A program made the translations under genes and the position numbers. The notes under the pieces are model-generated. The model was given only the letters and a program-made list of their open reading frames with translations. It was not told the DNA's origin and ran no database searches. From the NCBI RefSeq assembly GCF_014645655.1, contig NZ_BMMD01000002.1, forward strand, positions 264,349 through 328,348: 64,000 nt of DNA, written 5' to 3'. This document shows positions 28,317 through 36,962 of the stretch, in pieces (the first letter of the stretch is position 1; each line of letters begins with the position of its first letter). This DNA is from Agromyces bauzanensis. GTDB lineage: Bacteria; Actinomycetota; Actinomycetes; Actinomycetales; Microbacteriaceae.

Positions 28317-29105
28317 CTACTTCGGCTGCATCCGGATCGCGCCGTCCAAGCGGATGCTCTCGCCGTTCAGCATCGGATTCGCGATGATCGAGCGCACGAG
28401 TGCGGCGTACTCGGTCGGATGCCCCAGGCGCGACGGGTGCGGCACCTGCGCCTCGAGCGACGCCCGCACGTCGTCGGGCATGCCCGCCATCATGGGCGTC
28501 TCGAAGATCCCGGGCGCGATGGTGACGACGCGGATCAGGAGCTTGGACAGGTCGCGGGCGATGGGCAGGGTCATCCCGACCACGCCGCCCTTCGACGCCG
28601 AGTAGGCGGCCTGCCCGATCTGGCCTTCGAACGCGGCCACCGAGGCGGTGTTCACGATGACGCCGCGCTCGGCCGTCGCCGGGCCGCCGGGCACGCCCGC
28701 CGACACCGGCTCGGTCTCGGCCATCGCCGCGGCGGCGAGCCGGATCACGTTGAACGTGCCGATGAGGTTCACCCGGATCGTGCGCTCGAACGCGTCGAGC
28801 GGCGCCGGGCCGTCGCGCCCGACGGTGCGGTTCGCCGTGGCGATTCCGGCGCAGTTCACCGCGACGCGGAGTGGCGCCAGGGCGGATGCCGCGGCCACAG
28901 CCGCCTGCACCTGCGCTTCGTCCGCGACATCCGCCCCGACGAAGCCGGCACGGTCGCCGAGTTCGGCGGCGGCCTCCTCGCCGCGGGGGCCGGGCAGGTC
29001 GACGAGGACGACGGATGCCCCGCCCTCGATGAGTGCGCGGGCGGTGGCCTTGCCGAGGCCGGATGCGCCGCCCGTGACGATCGCGGAGGTGCCGTCGAGT
29101 TCCAT
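28317..29105 (-). CDS. SDR-family 3-hydroxyacyl-CoA dehydrogenase-like oxidoreductase
   Basis: This 262-residue short-chain dehydrogenase has the nucleotide motif [12 protein letters not shown] at the N-terminus, NCAG after strand 4 and the catalytic YSASK. Its length, [17 protein letters not shown] and the [20 protein letters not shown] stretch match type II 3-hydroxyacyl-CoA dehydrogenases (HSD17B10-like). It is third in an operon after a GAPDH and a thiolase, which supports a role in short or branched fatty acyl-CoA oxidation. Start at 29105 is preferred over 29174. Confidence 0.88.
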   Translation of the reverse strand: MELDGTSAIVTGGASGLGKATARALIEGGASVVLVDLPGPRGEEAAAELGDRAGFVGADVADEAQVQAAVAAASALAPLRVAVNCAGIATANRTVGRDGPAPLDAFERTIRVNLIGTFNVIRLAAAAMAETEPVSAGVPGGPATAERGVIVNTASVAAFEGQIGQAAYSASKGGVVGMTLPIARDLSKLLIRVVTIAPGIFETPMMAGMPDDVRASLEAQVPHPSRLGHPTEYAALVRSIIANPMLNGESIRLDGAIRMQPK

Positions 29106-29219
29106 CTGGTGTGTCCTTTCGCGTGCCGGTTGTCGAGCGTGCAGTTGCCGCCACCGCGAGGGCGGTGAGTGCACTCTCGAGGTTCGGAGGGTGATGGAGC
29201 GAGTGGTGCGGGAGGGTCG

Positions 29220-29244
29220 GCTCGCTTCGACAGGCTCAGCGAGC
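29220..29244. repeat. REP-like hairpin element
   Basis: GCTCGCT and AGCGAGC are perfect 7-bp arms around TCGACAGGCTC. It lies between the SDR and thiolase genes, where a hairpin could protect or attenuate the polycistronic mRNA. It belongs to the same family as the elements at 18705, 37716 and 38461. Confidence 0.65.
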
Positions 29245-29250
29245 GGTTCC

Positions 29251-30426
29251 TCAGAGGCGCTCGATGACGGTGGCGTTGGCCATGCCGCCGCCCTCGCACA
29301 TCGTCTGCAGGCCGAGGCGTCCGCCCGTGGCCTCGAGCTGGTTCACGAGCGTCGTGAGCAGGCGGGTGCCGCTCGAGCCGAGCGCGTGGCCGAGGGCGAT
29401 GGCGCCGCCGCGCGGGTTGAGCTTCGCGGCATCCGCCCCGGTCTCGCGAAGCCACGCGAGCGGCACCGGCGCGAACGCCTCGTTGACCTCGTAGGCATCG
29501 ATGTCGGCGTGTACGAGCCCCGCCCGCGCGAGCACCTTCTCGGTGGCCGGGATGACGCCGGTGAGCATGTACAGCGGGTCGCTGCCGACGACCGAGAACG
29601 CACGGAACCGGGCGCGCGGCGTGAGGCCGAGCTTCTCGGCGGCCTCGGCGCTCATGATGAGCGCTGCGGATGCCCCGTCGGTGAGCGGTGACGAATTGCC
29701 GGGCGTGATACGCCAGTCGAGCTCGGGGAACCGTTCGGCGAGCGCGTCGGTGCGGAACGCCGGGTTCAGGCCCGCGAGCGACTCGACCGTGGTGGCCGGC
29801 CGCACGGTCTCGTCGACGAGCGAGTCGACGCCGGGCACCGGCACGACCTCGGTGGCGAACGCACCCGACTCCCCCGCCGCCGCGGCGAGCTGGTGCGAGC
29901 GGGCCGAGAACGCGTCGAGCTCCTCGCGCGAGAAGCCCCACTTGGCGGCGACGAGCTCGGCGGAGACGCCCTGGCCGACGAGCCCGTCGGGGTATCGGGC
30001 GAGCAGCCGGGAGCCGTACGGGTCGGCGCCGGCGGTACTCGAGCCGAGCGGAACGCGGCTCATCGACTCGACGCCGCACGCGATCACGATGTCGGCATGG
30101 CCGGCGAGCACCGCCTGGGCGGCGAACGTCGCCGCCTGCTGGCTCGATCCGCACTGACGGTCGATGGTCGTGCCCGGCACCGTCTCGGGGAAGCCCGCCG
30201 CGAGCACGGCGTTGCGGGTGATGTTGAAGCTCTGCTCGCCGATCTGGCTGACGCATCCGCCGATCACGTCGTCGACGAGCGCCGGATCGAGGTCGTTGCG
30301 CGAGACGAGGGTGTCGAGGACGCCCGCGAGGAGGTCGACCGAGTGGATGCCCGAGAGGAGACCCCCGGGCTTGCCCCGCCCGACGGGCGTGCGGATGACA
30401 TCGACGATGACGGCTTCGGTGCTCAT
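29251..30426 (-). CDS. Acetyl-CoA C-acyltransferase (thiolase)
   Basis: This 391-residue thiolase would cleave 3-ketoacyl-CoA to acetyl-CoA plus a shortened acyl-CoA, or run in reverse. The acyl-binding Cys is in [10 protein letters not shown], the His in [10 protein letters not shown] and the second Cys in [16 protein letters not shown] at the C-terminus. The ATG overlaps the stop of the upstream GAPDH by ATGA. The SDR gene follows after 145 bp containing a REP-like hairpin. Confidence 0.93.
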   Translation of the reverse strand: MSTEAVIVDVIRTPVGRGKPGGLLSGIHSVDLLAGVLDTLVSRNDLDPALVDDVIGGCVSQIGEQSFNITRNAVLAAGFPETVPGTTIDRQCGSSQQAATFAAQAVLAGHADIVIACGVESMSRVPLGSSTAGADPYGSRLLARYPDGLVGQGVSAELVAAKWGFSREELDAFSARSHQLAAAAGESGAFATEVVPVPGVDSLVDETVRPATTVESLAGLNPAFRTDALAERFPELDWRITPGNSSPLTDGASAALIMSAEAAEKLGLTPRARFRAFSVVGSDPLYMLTGVIPATEKVLARAGLVHADIDAYEVNEAFAPVPLAWLRETGADAAKLNPRGGAIALGHALGSSGTRLLTTLVNQLEATGGRLGLQTMCEGGGMANATVIERL

Positions 30427-31967
30427 GCGTTCCAGCCTACGACATGTCGCGGGAGGGCTGGAGACGCTGCGTCCGACTCGACCGGCGAAGCCGCGGCCAC
30501 CGCGCGCTCCAGCACGACCGGTTCGCGCTCGGGGAGCACGAGCGGGTGCGTGCCGGCCATCGCCTCGATGACGCGGACGACCTGGCAGCTGTAGCCGTAC
30601 TCGTTGTCGTACCAGACGTAGAGCACGGCTTCGGTGCCGTCGGCGATCGTGGCGAGCCCGTCGACGATGCCCGCACGGTTCGACCCGACGAAGTCGGTGG
30701 AGACGACCTCGGGCGACTCGATGTAGTCGATCTGCGGGCGAAGCGGCGATGTCAGCGACACCTGACGGAGGTGGCGGTTGAGCTCGGCCTTCGACGTCGG
30801 GCGCTCGAACTGCAGGTTGAGGATCGCGAGAGACACGTCAGGGGTGGGCACCCGGATGGAGCTGCCCGTGAGCTTGCCTGCGAGCTCGGGCAGCGCCTTC
30901 GCGACGGCCTTCGCCGCGCCGGTCTCGGTGATGACCATGTTGAGCGCCGCCGAGCGGCCGCGGCGATCGCCCTTGTGGAAGTTGTCGATGAGGTTCTGGT
31001 CGTTGGTGTACGAGTGCACCGTCTCGACGTGTCCGCGAACCACGCCGTAGGCGTCGTGGACGGCCTTGAGCACGGGCGTGATGGCGTTCGTCGTGCACGA
31101 AGCGGCCGAGAGGATGCGGTCGTCGGCGGCGATCTCGCCGTGGTTGATGCCGTGCACGATGTTCTTCAGCGCGCCCTTGCCGGGTGCCGTGAGGAGCACG
31201 CGGGCCACGCCCTTCGATCGCAGGTGCTGGCTGAGCCCCTCCTCGTCGCGCCAGCGACCGGTGTTGTCCACGACGATCGCATCGTCGATGCCGTACTCGG
31301 TGTAGTCGATCGACGCCGGGTCGTTCGAGTAGATGACCTGGATCAGGGTGCCGTTGGCGAGGATCGTGTTCGCCTCCTCGTCGACCTCGATCGTGCCGGC
31401 GAACGGGCCGTGCACCGAGTCGCGGCGGAGCAGGCTCGCACGCTTCACGAGATCGTTCTCGGCGCCCTTGCGCACCACGATGGCGCGCAGGCGCAGGCCC
31501 TTGCCGTGCCCGGCGTGCGCGATCAGGATGCGCGCGAGGAGGCGCCCGATGCGTCCGAAGCCGTAGAGCACGATATCGGTGCCGCGGGCCGGCTCGGCGT
31601 CGTCATCGACCAGGACCGGCGCGAGCTCGCTGCGCAGGAAGTCGATGAGCGGCACCTGCTCGCCCGACGCTCGGTGGCGTGCCATCAGGCGGGCCACGTC
31701 GATGGAGGCCGGACCGGGGCCGAGTTCGCGCAGCGCCTCAAGCACCCGCATGGTGTCGGCCAGCGGCATCTCCTCGTCGCCGGCCTGCCGCGCGAATCGG
31801 TGCGCCTTCAGCAACTCGATCGCCGAGCGGTTGATCAGCCGCCGACCCTGTATCGACGTCACCACCCCGTGGTCTCGATAGAGGCCGCCGATGAGCGGGA
31901 TCATCCGCTCGGCGAGCTCCTCTCGGGCGATCCATTCCTCGCGTCGGGCGTCGAACTCGTGGGTCAC
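30423..31967 (-). CDS. Long-form glyceraldehyde-3-phosphate dehydrogenase, GapB-like
   Basis: This 514-residue protein is longer than the usual 335-residue GAPDH because of a helical N-terminal extension of about 140 residues. The Rossmann motif is VLYGFGRIGRLLARIL, and the catalytic cysteine is C291 in SAASCTTNAI, followed by HSYTNDQNLIDNFHKGDRRG and WYDNEYGYS. The corynebacterial long GapB works in the gluconeogenic direction; this protein has the same layout. The GTG at 31967 follows GAGGAGGAACC. It heads the operon with thiolase and SDR, an unusual partnership. Confidence 0.88.
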   Translation of the reverse strand: MTHEFDARREEWIAREELAERMIPLIGGLYRDHGVVTSIQGRRLINRSAIELLKAHRFARQAGDEEMPLADTMRVLEALRELGPGPASIDVARLMARHRASGEQVPLIDFLRSELAPVLVDDDAEPARGTDIVLYGFGRIGRLLARILIAHAGHGKGLRLRAIVVRKGAENDLVKRASLLRRDSVHGPFAGTIEVDEEANTILANGTLIQVIYSNDPASIDYTEYGIDDAIVVDNTGRWRDEEGLSQHLRSKGVARVLLTAPGKGALKNIVHGINHGEIAADDRILSAASCTTNAITPVLKAVHDAYGVVRGHVETVHSYTNDQNLIDNFHKGDRRGRSAALNMVITETGAAKAVAKALPELAGKLTGSSIRVPTPDVSLAILNLQFERPTSKAELNRHLRQVSLTSPLRPQIDYIESPEVVSTDFVGSNRAGIVDGLATIADGTEAVLYVWYDNEYGYSCQVVRVIEAMAGTHPLVLPEREPVVLERAVAAASPVESDAASPALPRHVVGWNA

Positions 31968-32071
31968 GTGGTTCCTCCTCGACCGAGCGCGCCGGAGCGC
32001 CGCCGGCCTCGTCGTGGTGGGGGGATGCTTCGATTCTACGGAATGCTCGATGCCGTCCCCGTTGCAGCCTG

Positions 32072-32117
32072 TTGCAGGCTTGGCGAACAGCATTCTATTA
32101 TCGAATCGCCAGTTCGA
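32072..32117 (+). promoter_or_regulatory. Promoter and probable operator of the IclR gene
   Basis: TTGCAG (32072-32077) and TATTAT (32096-32101) are 18 bp apart. TCGAA-N7-TTCGA (32101-32117) directly follows the -10 and covers the expected start site. This AT-rich patch stands out from its surroundings and is well placed for repression by the IclR protein itself. Confidence 0.6.
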
Positions 32118-32142
32118 CTATTGATACGCCAAGGGGCCCTCG

Positions 32143-32895
32143 ATGACCGTTGACGATCGAGCGGACACCGCGGACACGATCGAGGGCGCCAAGGCGCCGC
32201 ACTCGCAAACGCTGTCGCGAGGCATCCGCGTGCTCGAGGTCCTGGCCGAGGCCGCCGGCCCGCTCACCATCGCGGAGCTCGCCGCAGCCCTGGACGTGCA
32301 CCGTTCGATCGTCTATCGGCTGCTGCGCACGCTCGAGGACCACGGCCTCGTCGGGCGCACCGCCTCGGGCAGCATCGAACTCGGAGCGCGTCTCGCGGCG
32401 CTCGCCAGAAGCGTCTCGCGCGACCTGCAGTCCGCCGCGCTGCCAGAGCTCACCGCGGTGGCGAACGACCTCGGCATGACGGCCTTCGTCGGCATCCTCG
32501 ACCACGGCGAGGTGGTCACGCTCGTGAGCGTCGAGCCGCGCCACGCGCACGCCACCGTCGCCCAGCGGCCGGGCACGCGCCACGCACTCGCGGTCGGCGC
32601 CCCCGGCATAGCCATCCAGACGCTCCTCACGCGCGAGCAGCGCCGCCGCCCCCTCGCTGCGGAATCCCGGCTCGACCTCGACGATGACCGCATCACCGAG
32701 GCGCACGAGCGCGGCTTCGCGGTGAGCCGCGACGAGGTGATCCCGGGCATGGCGTCGGTCGCCGTGCCGCTCGCGGTGCCCGGCCAGCCGCTCGCCGCCC
32801 TCGCGGTCGTCTACATCGGGGTGCAGGCGCGGCTCGACGACATCGGCGCCCGGCTGGCACGGGCGGCTCGCGGCATCCGGGCCGAGCTCAGCTGA
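32143..32895 (+). CDS. IclR family transcriptional regulator
   Basis: This 250-residue regulator has the N-terminal winged HTH (LSRGIRVLEVLAEAAGPLTI, LDVHRSIVYRLLRTLEDHGL) and the C-terminal effector domain with VGILDHGEVVTLVSVEP, ALAVGAPGIAI and the SRDEVIPGMASVAVPL block. AAGGGG lies 6 bp before the ATG. It is divergent from the GAPDH-thiolase-SDR operon, 175 bp away, which is its likeliest target; the effector is unknown. Confidence 0.9.
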   Translation: MTVDDRADTADTIEGAKAPHSQTLSRGIRVLEVLAEAAGPLTIAELAAALDVHRSIVYRLLRTLEDHGLVGRTASGSIELGARLAALARSVSRDLQSAALPELTAVANDLGMTAFVGILDHGEVVTLVSVEPRHAHATVAQRPGTRHALAVGAPGIAIQTLLTREQRRRPLAAESRLDLDDDRITEAHERGFAVSRDEVIPGMASVAVPLAVPGQPLAALAVVYIGVQARLDDIGARLARAARGIRAELS

Positions 32896-33021
32896 CGCGC
32901 ATAGCGGACCCGCGACCCGCCACGCAACCGGTGGACAGACGGCCCGATCGGTGGTCGAGTGGCCCCATGGTCGCACCCCGCGAACCCGTGGGGCGAGGAC
33001 CATCCGTCGAAGGGAAGATCC

Positions 33022-33186
33022 GTGAACATCCTCCTGATCATCGTCGCGATCATCGCCGTCATCCTGCTCTTCACGGGCGGGTTCGTCGAGTCGCTGAGCT
33101 TCCTGCTGTGGGTCGGCATCGTCCTGCTCGTCATCGCGGTCATCGTGTGGCTGGTGCGGATGATGACGGGCAGCCGTCGAGTCTGA
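33022..33186 (+). CDS. Tiny two-helix membrane protein
   Basis: This 54-residue protein is almost entirely hydrophobic: NILLIIVAIIAVILLFTGG and a second helix SLSFLLWVGIVLLVIAVIVW, ending in the basic tail RMMTGSRRV. The GTG start follows AAGGGAAG by 5 bp. Similar small membrane proteins are common in Microbacteriaceae and have no known role. A perfect 12-bp hairpin follows 17 bp after its stop. Confidence 0.75.
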   Translation: MNILLIIVAIIAVILLFTGGFVESLSFLLWVGIVLLVIAVIVWLVRMMTGSRRV

Positions 33187-33202
33187 CCCGGACCAGCCGG
33201 TC

Positions 33203-33231
33203 CGGCGCGGTGGGTCGTGCCCACCGCGCCG
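33203..33231 (+). terminator. Hairpin terminator with 12-bp perfect arms
   Basis: CGGCGCGGTGGG and CCCACCGCGCCG flank a 5-nt loop TCGTG. It closes the transcription unit of the small membrane protein. No T-tract follows. Confidence 0.7.
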
Positions 33232-33404
33232 ACGGGCATGTGCGCAGTCGCACGGCGGCCGATCGGTGCCGGTAGACTCGTGGCGTCCAGGCGCCGCGCG
33301 CGCCGGTGCTCGAAAAATGGGCACGAAGCCGAACCGCGACGAACCGGCTCGAGCGAGACATACACGGATTCGTCAGTTCCGTTCACCGTCTCGAAGGACT
33401 TCGC

Positions 33405-35054
33405 ATGGCCTCGGTCTCCGCGCACGTCGCGCACGCGCTCTCCGCCCGCGTCGACCACGTCTTCGGCGTCATGGGCAACGGCAACGCCGCCCTGCTCGAC
33501 GCTCTCGACCGCACCTCCACCCGGTACACGCCGTTGCGCCACGAGGTCGGCGGCGTGGTGGCGGCAGACGCGTTCTTCCGCGCCTCGGGCCGCCTCGCCG
33601 CGGCGACCGCGACCTATGGTGCGGGCTTCACGAACACGCTGACCGCGCTCGCCGAGTCCGCCCAGGCGCGGATCCCCGTCGTGCTCGTCGTCGGCGACGC
33701 TCCGACCGCAGGGCTGCGCCCGTGGGATGTCGACCAGGCGGCCATGGCCGCCGCTGCACGGGTGCCGACCCTCACGATGAGCCGCGAGGATGCCGCGGCC
33801 ACGACCCTGCGCGCGATCGAGCACGCGCTCGCCCACCGCACGGCCGTGGTGCTCGCGATCCCCTACGACCTCGCCACGGCCGACGCCGGAGACCTGCCCG
33901 CTGCCGGCGCAGTCCCGCCTGTCGCCCTGCCCGCACCGCTCATGCCGGACGGCCGGCGGCTCGACCTGGTCGCCGAGCTGCTCACAGGCGCACGTCGGCC
34001 GTTCCTCCTCGCCGGCCGCGGCGCCTGGCTCGCCGGCGCGGGCGAGCAGCTCGGCCGGCTCGCGGACCTCACGGGCGCCGTCACCGCGTCGACCGCACTC
34101 GCCCGAGGCATCTTCCCCGAACCGCGCTTCGACCTCGGCGTCACCGGCGGGTTCGGTCAGGAGCACGCGATGGCGCTCGTGCACGAGGCGGATGTCGCGG
34201 TCGTCTTCGGCGCCGGACTCAACCAGTACACGATGCGGTTCGGCCGGCTCTTCGCGCCGGGCACGCGGGTCGTGCAGGTCGACCTCGCCCCCGAGGCGAC
34301 GCACCCCACGGTCACCGACTTCGCTCCGGGCGACGCGCGGCTCGCGGCATCCGGGATCGCCGACCGACTGGAACAGGCGCACGCGTCGTCGAACGGCTGG
34401 CGCGAGTCGGTCGACTTCGCCCCGCTCCGCCGGCTGCACCCCGGCGACGACGTCGCTCCCGACGGCCGGCTCGACCCGCGCCGCGTCGCGGCCCGCCTCG
34501 GCGAACTGCTGCCCGGGGACCGCGTCGTCGTGTCCGACGGCGGGCACTTCATCGGCTGGGCGAACATGTACTGGCCGGTGGCGTCGCCCGACCGCATGCT
34601 CATGGTCGGCACGGCGTTCCAGTCGATCGGACTGGGCCTGCCCAGCGTGCCGGGCGCCGCCGCGGCGAAGCCCGAGTCGGCCATCGTGCTGACGACGGGC
34701 GACGGCGGCGGCCTCATGGCGCTCGCCGACCTCGAGAGCGCCGTGCGAACGGCCGCCGGGCGCGGCATCGCCGTGGTCTGGAACGACGCGGCCTACGGCG
34801 CCGAGGTGAACCTCTACGGGCTGCAGGGCTACGCCGAGGCGCCCATGCTCATTCCCGAGGTCGACTTCGCGGCCCTCGCGACCGCCGTCGGCGCCGAGGG
34901 CGTCGTGGTGCGCGAACTCGCCGACCTCGACCGGCTCGCGACCTGGGCAGCCGGGCCGGTCGGCGAGCGCCGGTTCCTGCTGCTGGACTGCCGCATCTCG
35001 GGGCGCGTCATCGCGCCGTACCAGCACGAGGTGATCGCGGTCAACCGACGATGA
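33405..35054 (+). CDS. ThDP-dependent enzyme of the acetolactate synthase / decarboxylase superfamily
   Basis: This 549-residue protein has three ThDP domains. The N-terminal Pyr domain carries the cofactor-activating glutamate in TPLRHEVGGVVAAD; the central domain follows from about residue 185; the C-terminal PP domain has TGDGGGLMALADLESAV and the WNDAAYG part of the GDG-N motif. Substrate cannot be assigned: it could be an acetolactate synthase-like enzyme or a 2-keto acid decarboxylase. It ends just before a 62-bp palindrome and the homoprotocatechuate cluster, so it may be a separate unit. AAGGAC precedes the ATG. Confidence 0.82.
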   Translation: MASVSAHVAHALSARVDHVFGVMGNGNAALLDALDRTSTRYTPLRHEVGGVVAADAFFRASGRLAAATATYGAGFTNTLTALAESAQARIPVVLVVGDAPTAGLRPWDVDQAAMAAAARVPTLTMSREDAAATTLRAIEHALAHRTAVVLAIPYDLATADAGDLPAAGAVPPVALPAPLMPDGRRLDLVAELLTGARRPFLLAGRGAWLAGAGEQLGRLADLTGAVTASTALARGIFPEPRFDLGVTGGFGQEHAMALVHEADVAVVFGAGLNQYTMRFGRLFAPGTRVVQVDLAPEATHPTVTDFAPGDARLAASGIADRLEQAHASSNGWRESVDFAPLRRLHPGDDVAPDGRLDPRRVAARLGELLPGDRVVVSDGGHFIGWANMYWPVASPDRMLMVGTAFQSIGLGLPSVPGAAAAKPESAIVLTTGDGGGLMALADLESAVRTAAGRGIAVVWNDAAYGAEVNLYGLQGYAEAPMLIPEVDFAALATAVGAEGVVVRELADLDRLATWAAGPVGERRFLLLDCRISGRVIAPYQHEVIAVNRR

Positions 35055-35087
35055 GCCGACGCCCACGCGGGCCCTCCGCCCCGCCGG

Positions 35088-35149
35088 ATGTTTCCGTTCC
35101 CGCGCGACGTGCCCGCTGGAGCGGGCACGTCGCGCGGGAACGGAAACAT
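35088..35149. terminator. 62-bp perfect palindrome, probable bidirectional terminator or mobile relic
   Basis: Two perfect 30-bp arms (ATGTTTCCGTTCCCGCGCGA... and its complement) flank a 2-nt centre GG; as RNA this gives a 29-bp stem with a TGGA loop. It lies 33 bp after the ThDP gene and 64 bp before the first hpa operator. The outer TTTCC/GGAAA ends give an A-rich 5' flank and only a short pyrimidine tail. Such length exceeds the need of a terminator, so an insertion relic is also possible. Confidence 0.75.
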
Positions 35150-35212
35150 GCCGGTGTGGTCCGCGACGGGGGCGGATGCGGCTCACCGCAGAGCCGGGTG
35201 AACGTGACACAC

Positions 35213-35234
35213 ATCATATATGATATGAGATACC
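35213..35234. promoter_or_regulatory. Probable GntR operator upstream of hpaH
   Basis: An AT-rich site begins with the perfect palindrome ATCATATATGAT and continues ATGAGATAC. The same spaced pattern, ATC-TATATGAT-T-AGATAC, recurs before the fusion gene at 36924. It lies 65 nt upstream of the hpaH start and is the natural candidate site for the cluster's GntR regulator. Confidence 0.65.
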
Positions 35235-35298
35235 ACATCTGACGACCGGATCGAATACGATCGAGACCGAGTCCTCGACAACGAAGTGGAGCCAACGC

Positions 35299-36084
35299 TT
35301 GCTCGATCCAGCACGCATCGCCGAGATCGCCGACGAACTCGTCGCCGCCGATCGCGATCGATCCATCGTCCCCCTCCTCACGGCGCGCAACCCCGACATG
35401 ACCGTCGAGGACGCATACGCCGTGCAGCAGCTCTGGGCCGAGCGCCGCGCCGAGCAGGGCGCGCGACTCGTCGGCCGCAAGATCGGGCTCACCTCCAAGG
35501 CCATGCAGGTCGCCACGGGCATCACCGAGCCCGACTACGGGGTGATCTTCGACGACATGGTCATCGAGTCGGGCACGAGCGTGGAGTTCGACCGGTTCTC
35601 GAACGTGCGCATCGAGGTCGAGCTCGCCTTCACGCTCGCGAAGCCGCTCGCCGGCCCCGACACGACCATCTTCGACGTGCTCGACGCCACCGCCTACGTC
35701 GTGCCCGCGCTCGAGATCCTGAATTCGCACGTCGAGATGGCCGGTCGCACGATCGTCGACACCATCTCCGACAACGCGGCCATGGGCGCGATGGTGGTCG
35801 GGGGGAATCCCGTGCGGGTCGACGCGGTCGACCTCCGCTGGGTCTCGGCGCTGCTCTACCGCAACCAGGTCATCGAGGAGTCCGGCGTCGCGGCGGCGGT
35901 GCTCGGCCACCCCGCCATGGCCGTCGCGTGGCTCGCGAACAGGCTCGCGCAGCACGGCCAGTCGCTCGGCGCCGGCGAGATCATCCTCGCGGGGTCGTTC
36001 ACGCGCCCCATGTGGGTCGAACGGGGCGACACCGTGCACGCCGACTACGGACAGCTGGGGGCCATCACATGCCGATTCGAATGA
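35299..36084 (+). CDS. hpaH: 2-oxo-hepta-3-ene-1,7-dioate hydratase
   Basis: This 261-residue hydratase adds water to the decarboxylated ring-cleavage product in the homoprotocatechuate pathway, giving the aldolase substrate. Family features are VGRKIGLTSKAMQ, TEPDYGVIFDDM, the acidic metal site VELAFTL and NSHVEMAGRTIVDTISDN. The frame begins with TTG at 35299, 9 bp after GTGGAG. It precedes and overlaps hpaI. Confidence 0.92.
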   Translation: MLDPARIAEIADELVAADRDRSIVPLLTARNPDMTVEDAYAVQQLWAERRAEQGARLVGRKIGLTSKAMQVATGITEPDYGVIFDDMVIESGTSVEFDRFSNVRIEVELAFTLAKPLAGPDTTIFDVLDATAYVVPALEILNSHVEMAGRTIVDTISDNAAMGAMVVGGNPVRVDAVDLRWVSALLYRNQVIEESGVAAAVLGHPAMAVAWLANRLAQHGQSLGAGEIILAGSFTRPMWVERGDTVHADYGQLGAITCRFE

Positions 36085-36899
36085 CACTGCCGCCGACCTT
36101 CGGCGACCGGCTCGCGGCATCCGACCGGCCGCTCGTCGGGATGTGGGTGTGCTCCGGCAGCCCGCTCATCGCCGAGATCGCCGCGGGCAGCGGACTGGAC
36201 TGGCTGCTCATCGACGGCGAGCACTCCCCCAACTCGCTCGAGTCGATCCTCGCCCAGCTCCAGGCCGTGGCCGCCTACCCGGCCACCCCGCTCGTGCGCC
36301 CGCCGTACGGCGACGTCGTGACGATCAAGCAGTACCTCGACCTCGGTGTGCAGAACCTCCTCGTGCCCATGGTCGACTCGGCCGAGCACGCCGCCGAGAT
36401 GGTGCGCGCGGTGCGCTACCCGCCGGCGGGCGTCCGCGGGGTGGGCAGCGCGCTCGCCCGCGCGTCGCGATGGAACCGGGTGCCCGACTACCTCGCGGAT
36501 GCCTCGGGCACGATCTCGCTCACGGTGCAGATCGAATCCGTGGCCGCGGTCGAGCACGTGACGGAGATCCTCGCGGTCGACGGCGTCGACGCGATCTTCG
36601 TCGGCCCGTCGGACCTCGCGGCCTCGATGGGACTGCTCGGGCAGCAGGAGCATCCCGACGTGGTGACCGCTGTCGAGCACTGCATGCGCGCGGCCGCGGC
36701 GGCCGGGAAACCCGCCGGGGTGAACGCGTTCGCTCCCGCCGTCGCCGACCGGTACCTCGAGGCCGGGGCGGCGTTCGTGCTCGTGGGCGCGGACGTCGCG
36801 ATGCTGGCTCGCGCGTCGGAGGCGCTCGCAGGCCGCTTCATCCGGACCGGCGGGGGCCCCGGCGACGATGCGGGGAGCGGGCCGCGCGCCGGCTATTGA
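36081..36899 (+). CDS. hpaI: HpcH/HpaI-type 4-hydroxy-2-oxoheptanedioate aldolase
   Basis: This class II aldolase of 272 residues splits 4-hydroxy-2-oxoheptanedioate into pyruvate and succinic semialdehyde. The catalytic His is in LLIDGEHSPNSLES, the metal ligands are the Glu of LTVQIESVAAVE and the Asp of FVGPSDLAASMG, and RYPPAGVRGVG is the family's substrate loop. Start at 36081 gives an ATGA overlap with hpaH; an in-frame ATG at 36069 would add four residues. The last 20 residues are a Gly-rich tail of unclear role. Confidence 0.92.
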   Translation: MTLPPTFGDRLAASDRPLVGMWVCSGSPLIAEIAAGSGLDWLLIDGEHSPNSLESILAQLQAVAAYPATPLVRPPYGDVVTIKQYLDLGVQNLLVPMVDSAEHAAEMVRAVRYPPAGVRGVGSALARASRWNRVPDYLADASGTISLTVQIESVAAVEHVTEILAVDGVDAIFVGPSDLAASMGLLGQQEHPDVVTAVEHCMRAAAAAGKPAGVNAFAPAVADRYLEAGAAFVLVGADVAMLARASEALAGRFIRTGGGPGDDAGSGPRAGY

Positions 36900-36921
36900 G
36901 CGGCGCCTCCCCTGTCGTGCA

Positions 36922-36945
36922 TGATCGTATATGATTTCAGATACA
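36922..36945. promoter_or_regulatory. Second probable GntR operator, before the FAH-RraA gene
   Basis: GTATATGA-TT-TCAGATAC (36928-36945) is an imperfect palindrome matching the site at 35213 over the pattern ATC-TATATGAT-T-AGATAC. It sits between hpaI and the fusion gene, 18 nt before the latter's start, so the cluster probably has a second internal promoter under the same control. Confidence 0.65.
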
Positions 36946-36962
36946 ACGAGACGAGGATGTCC

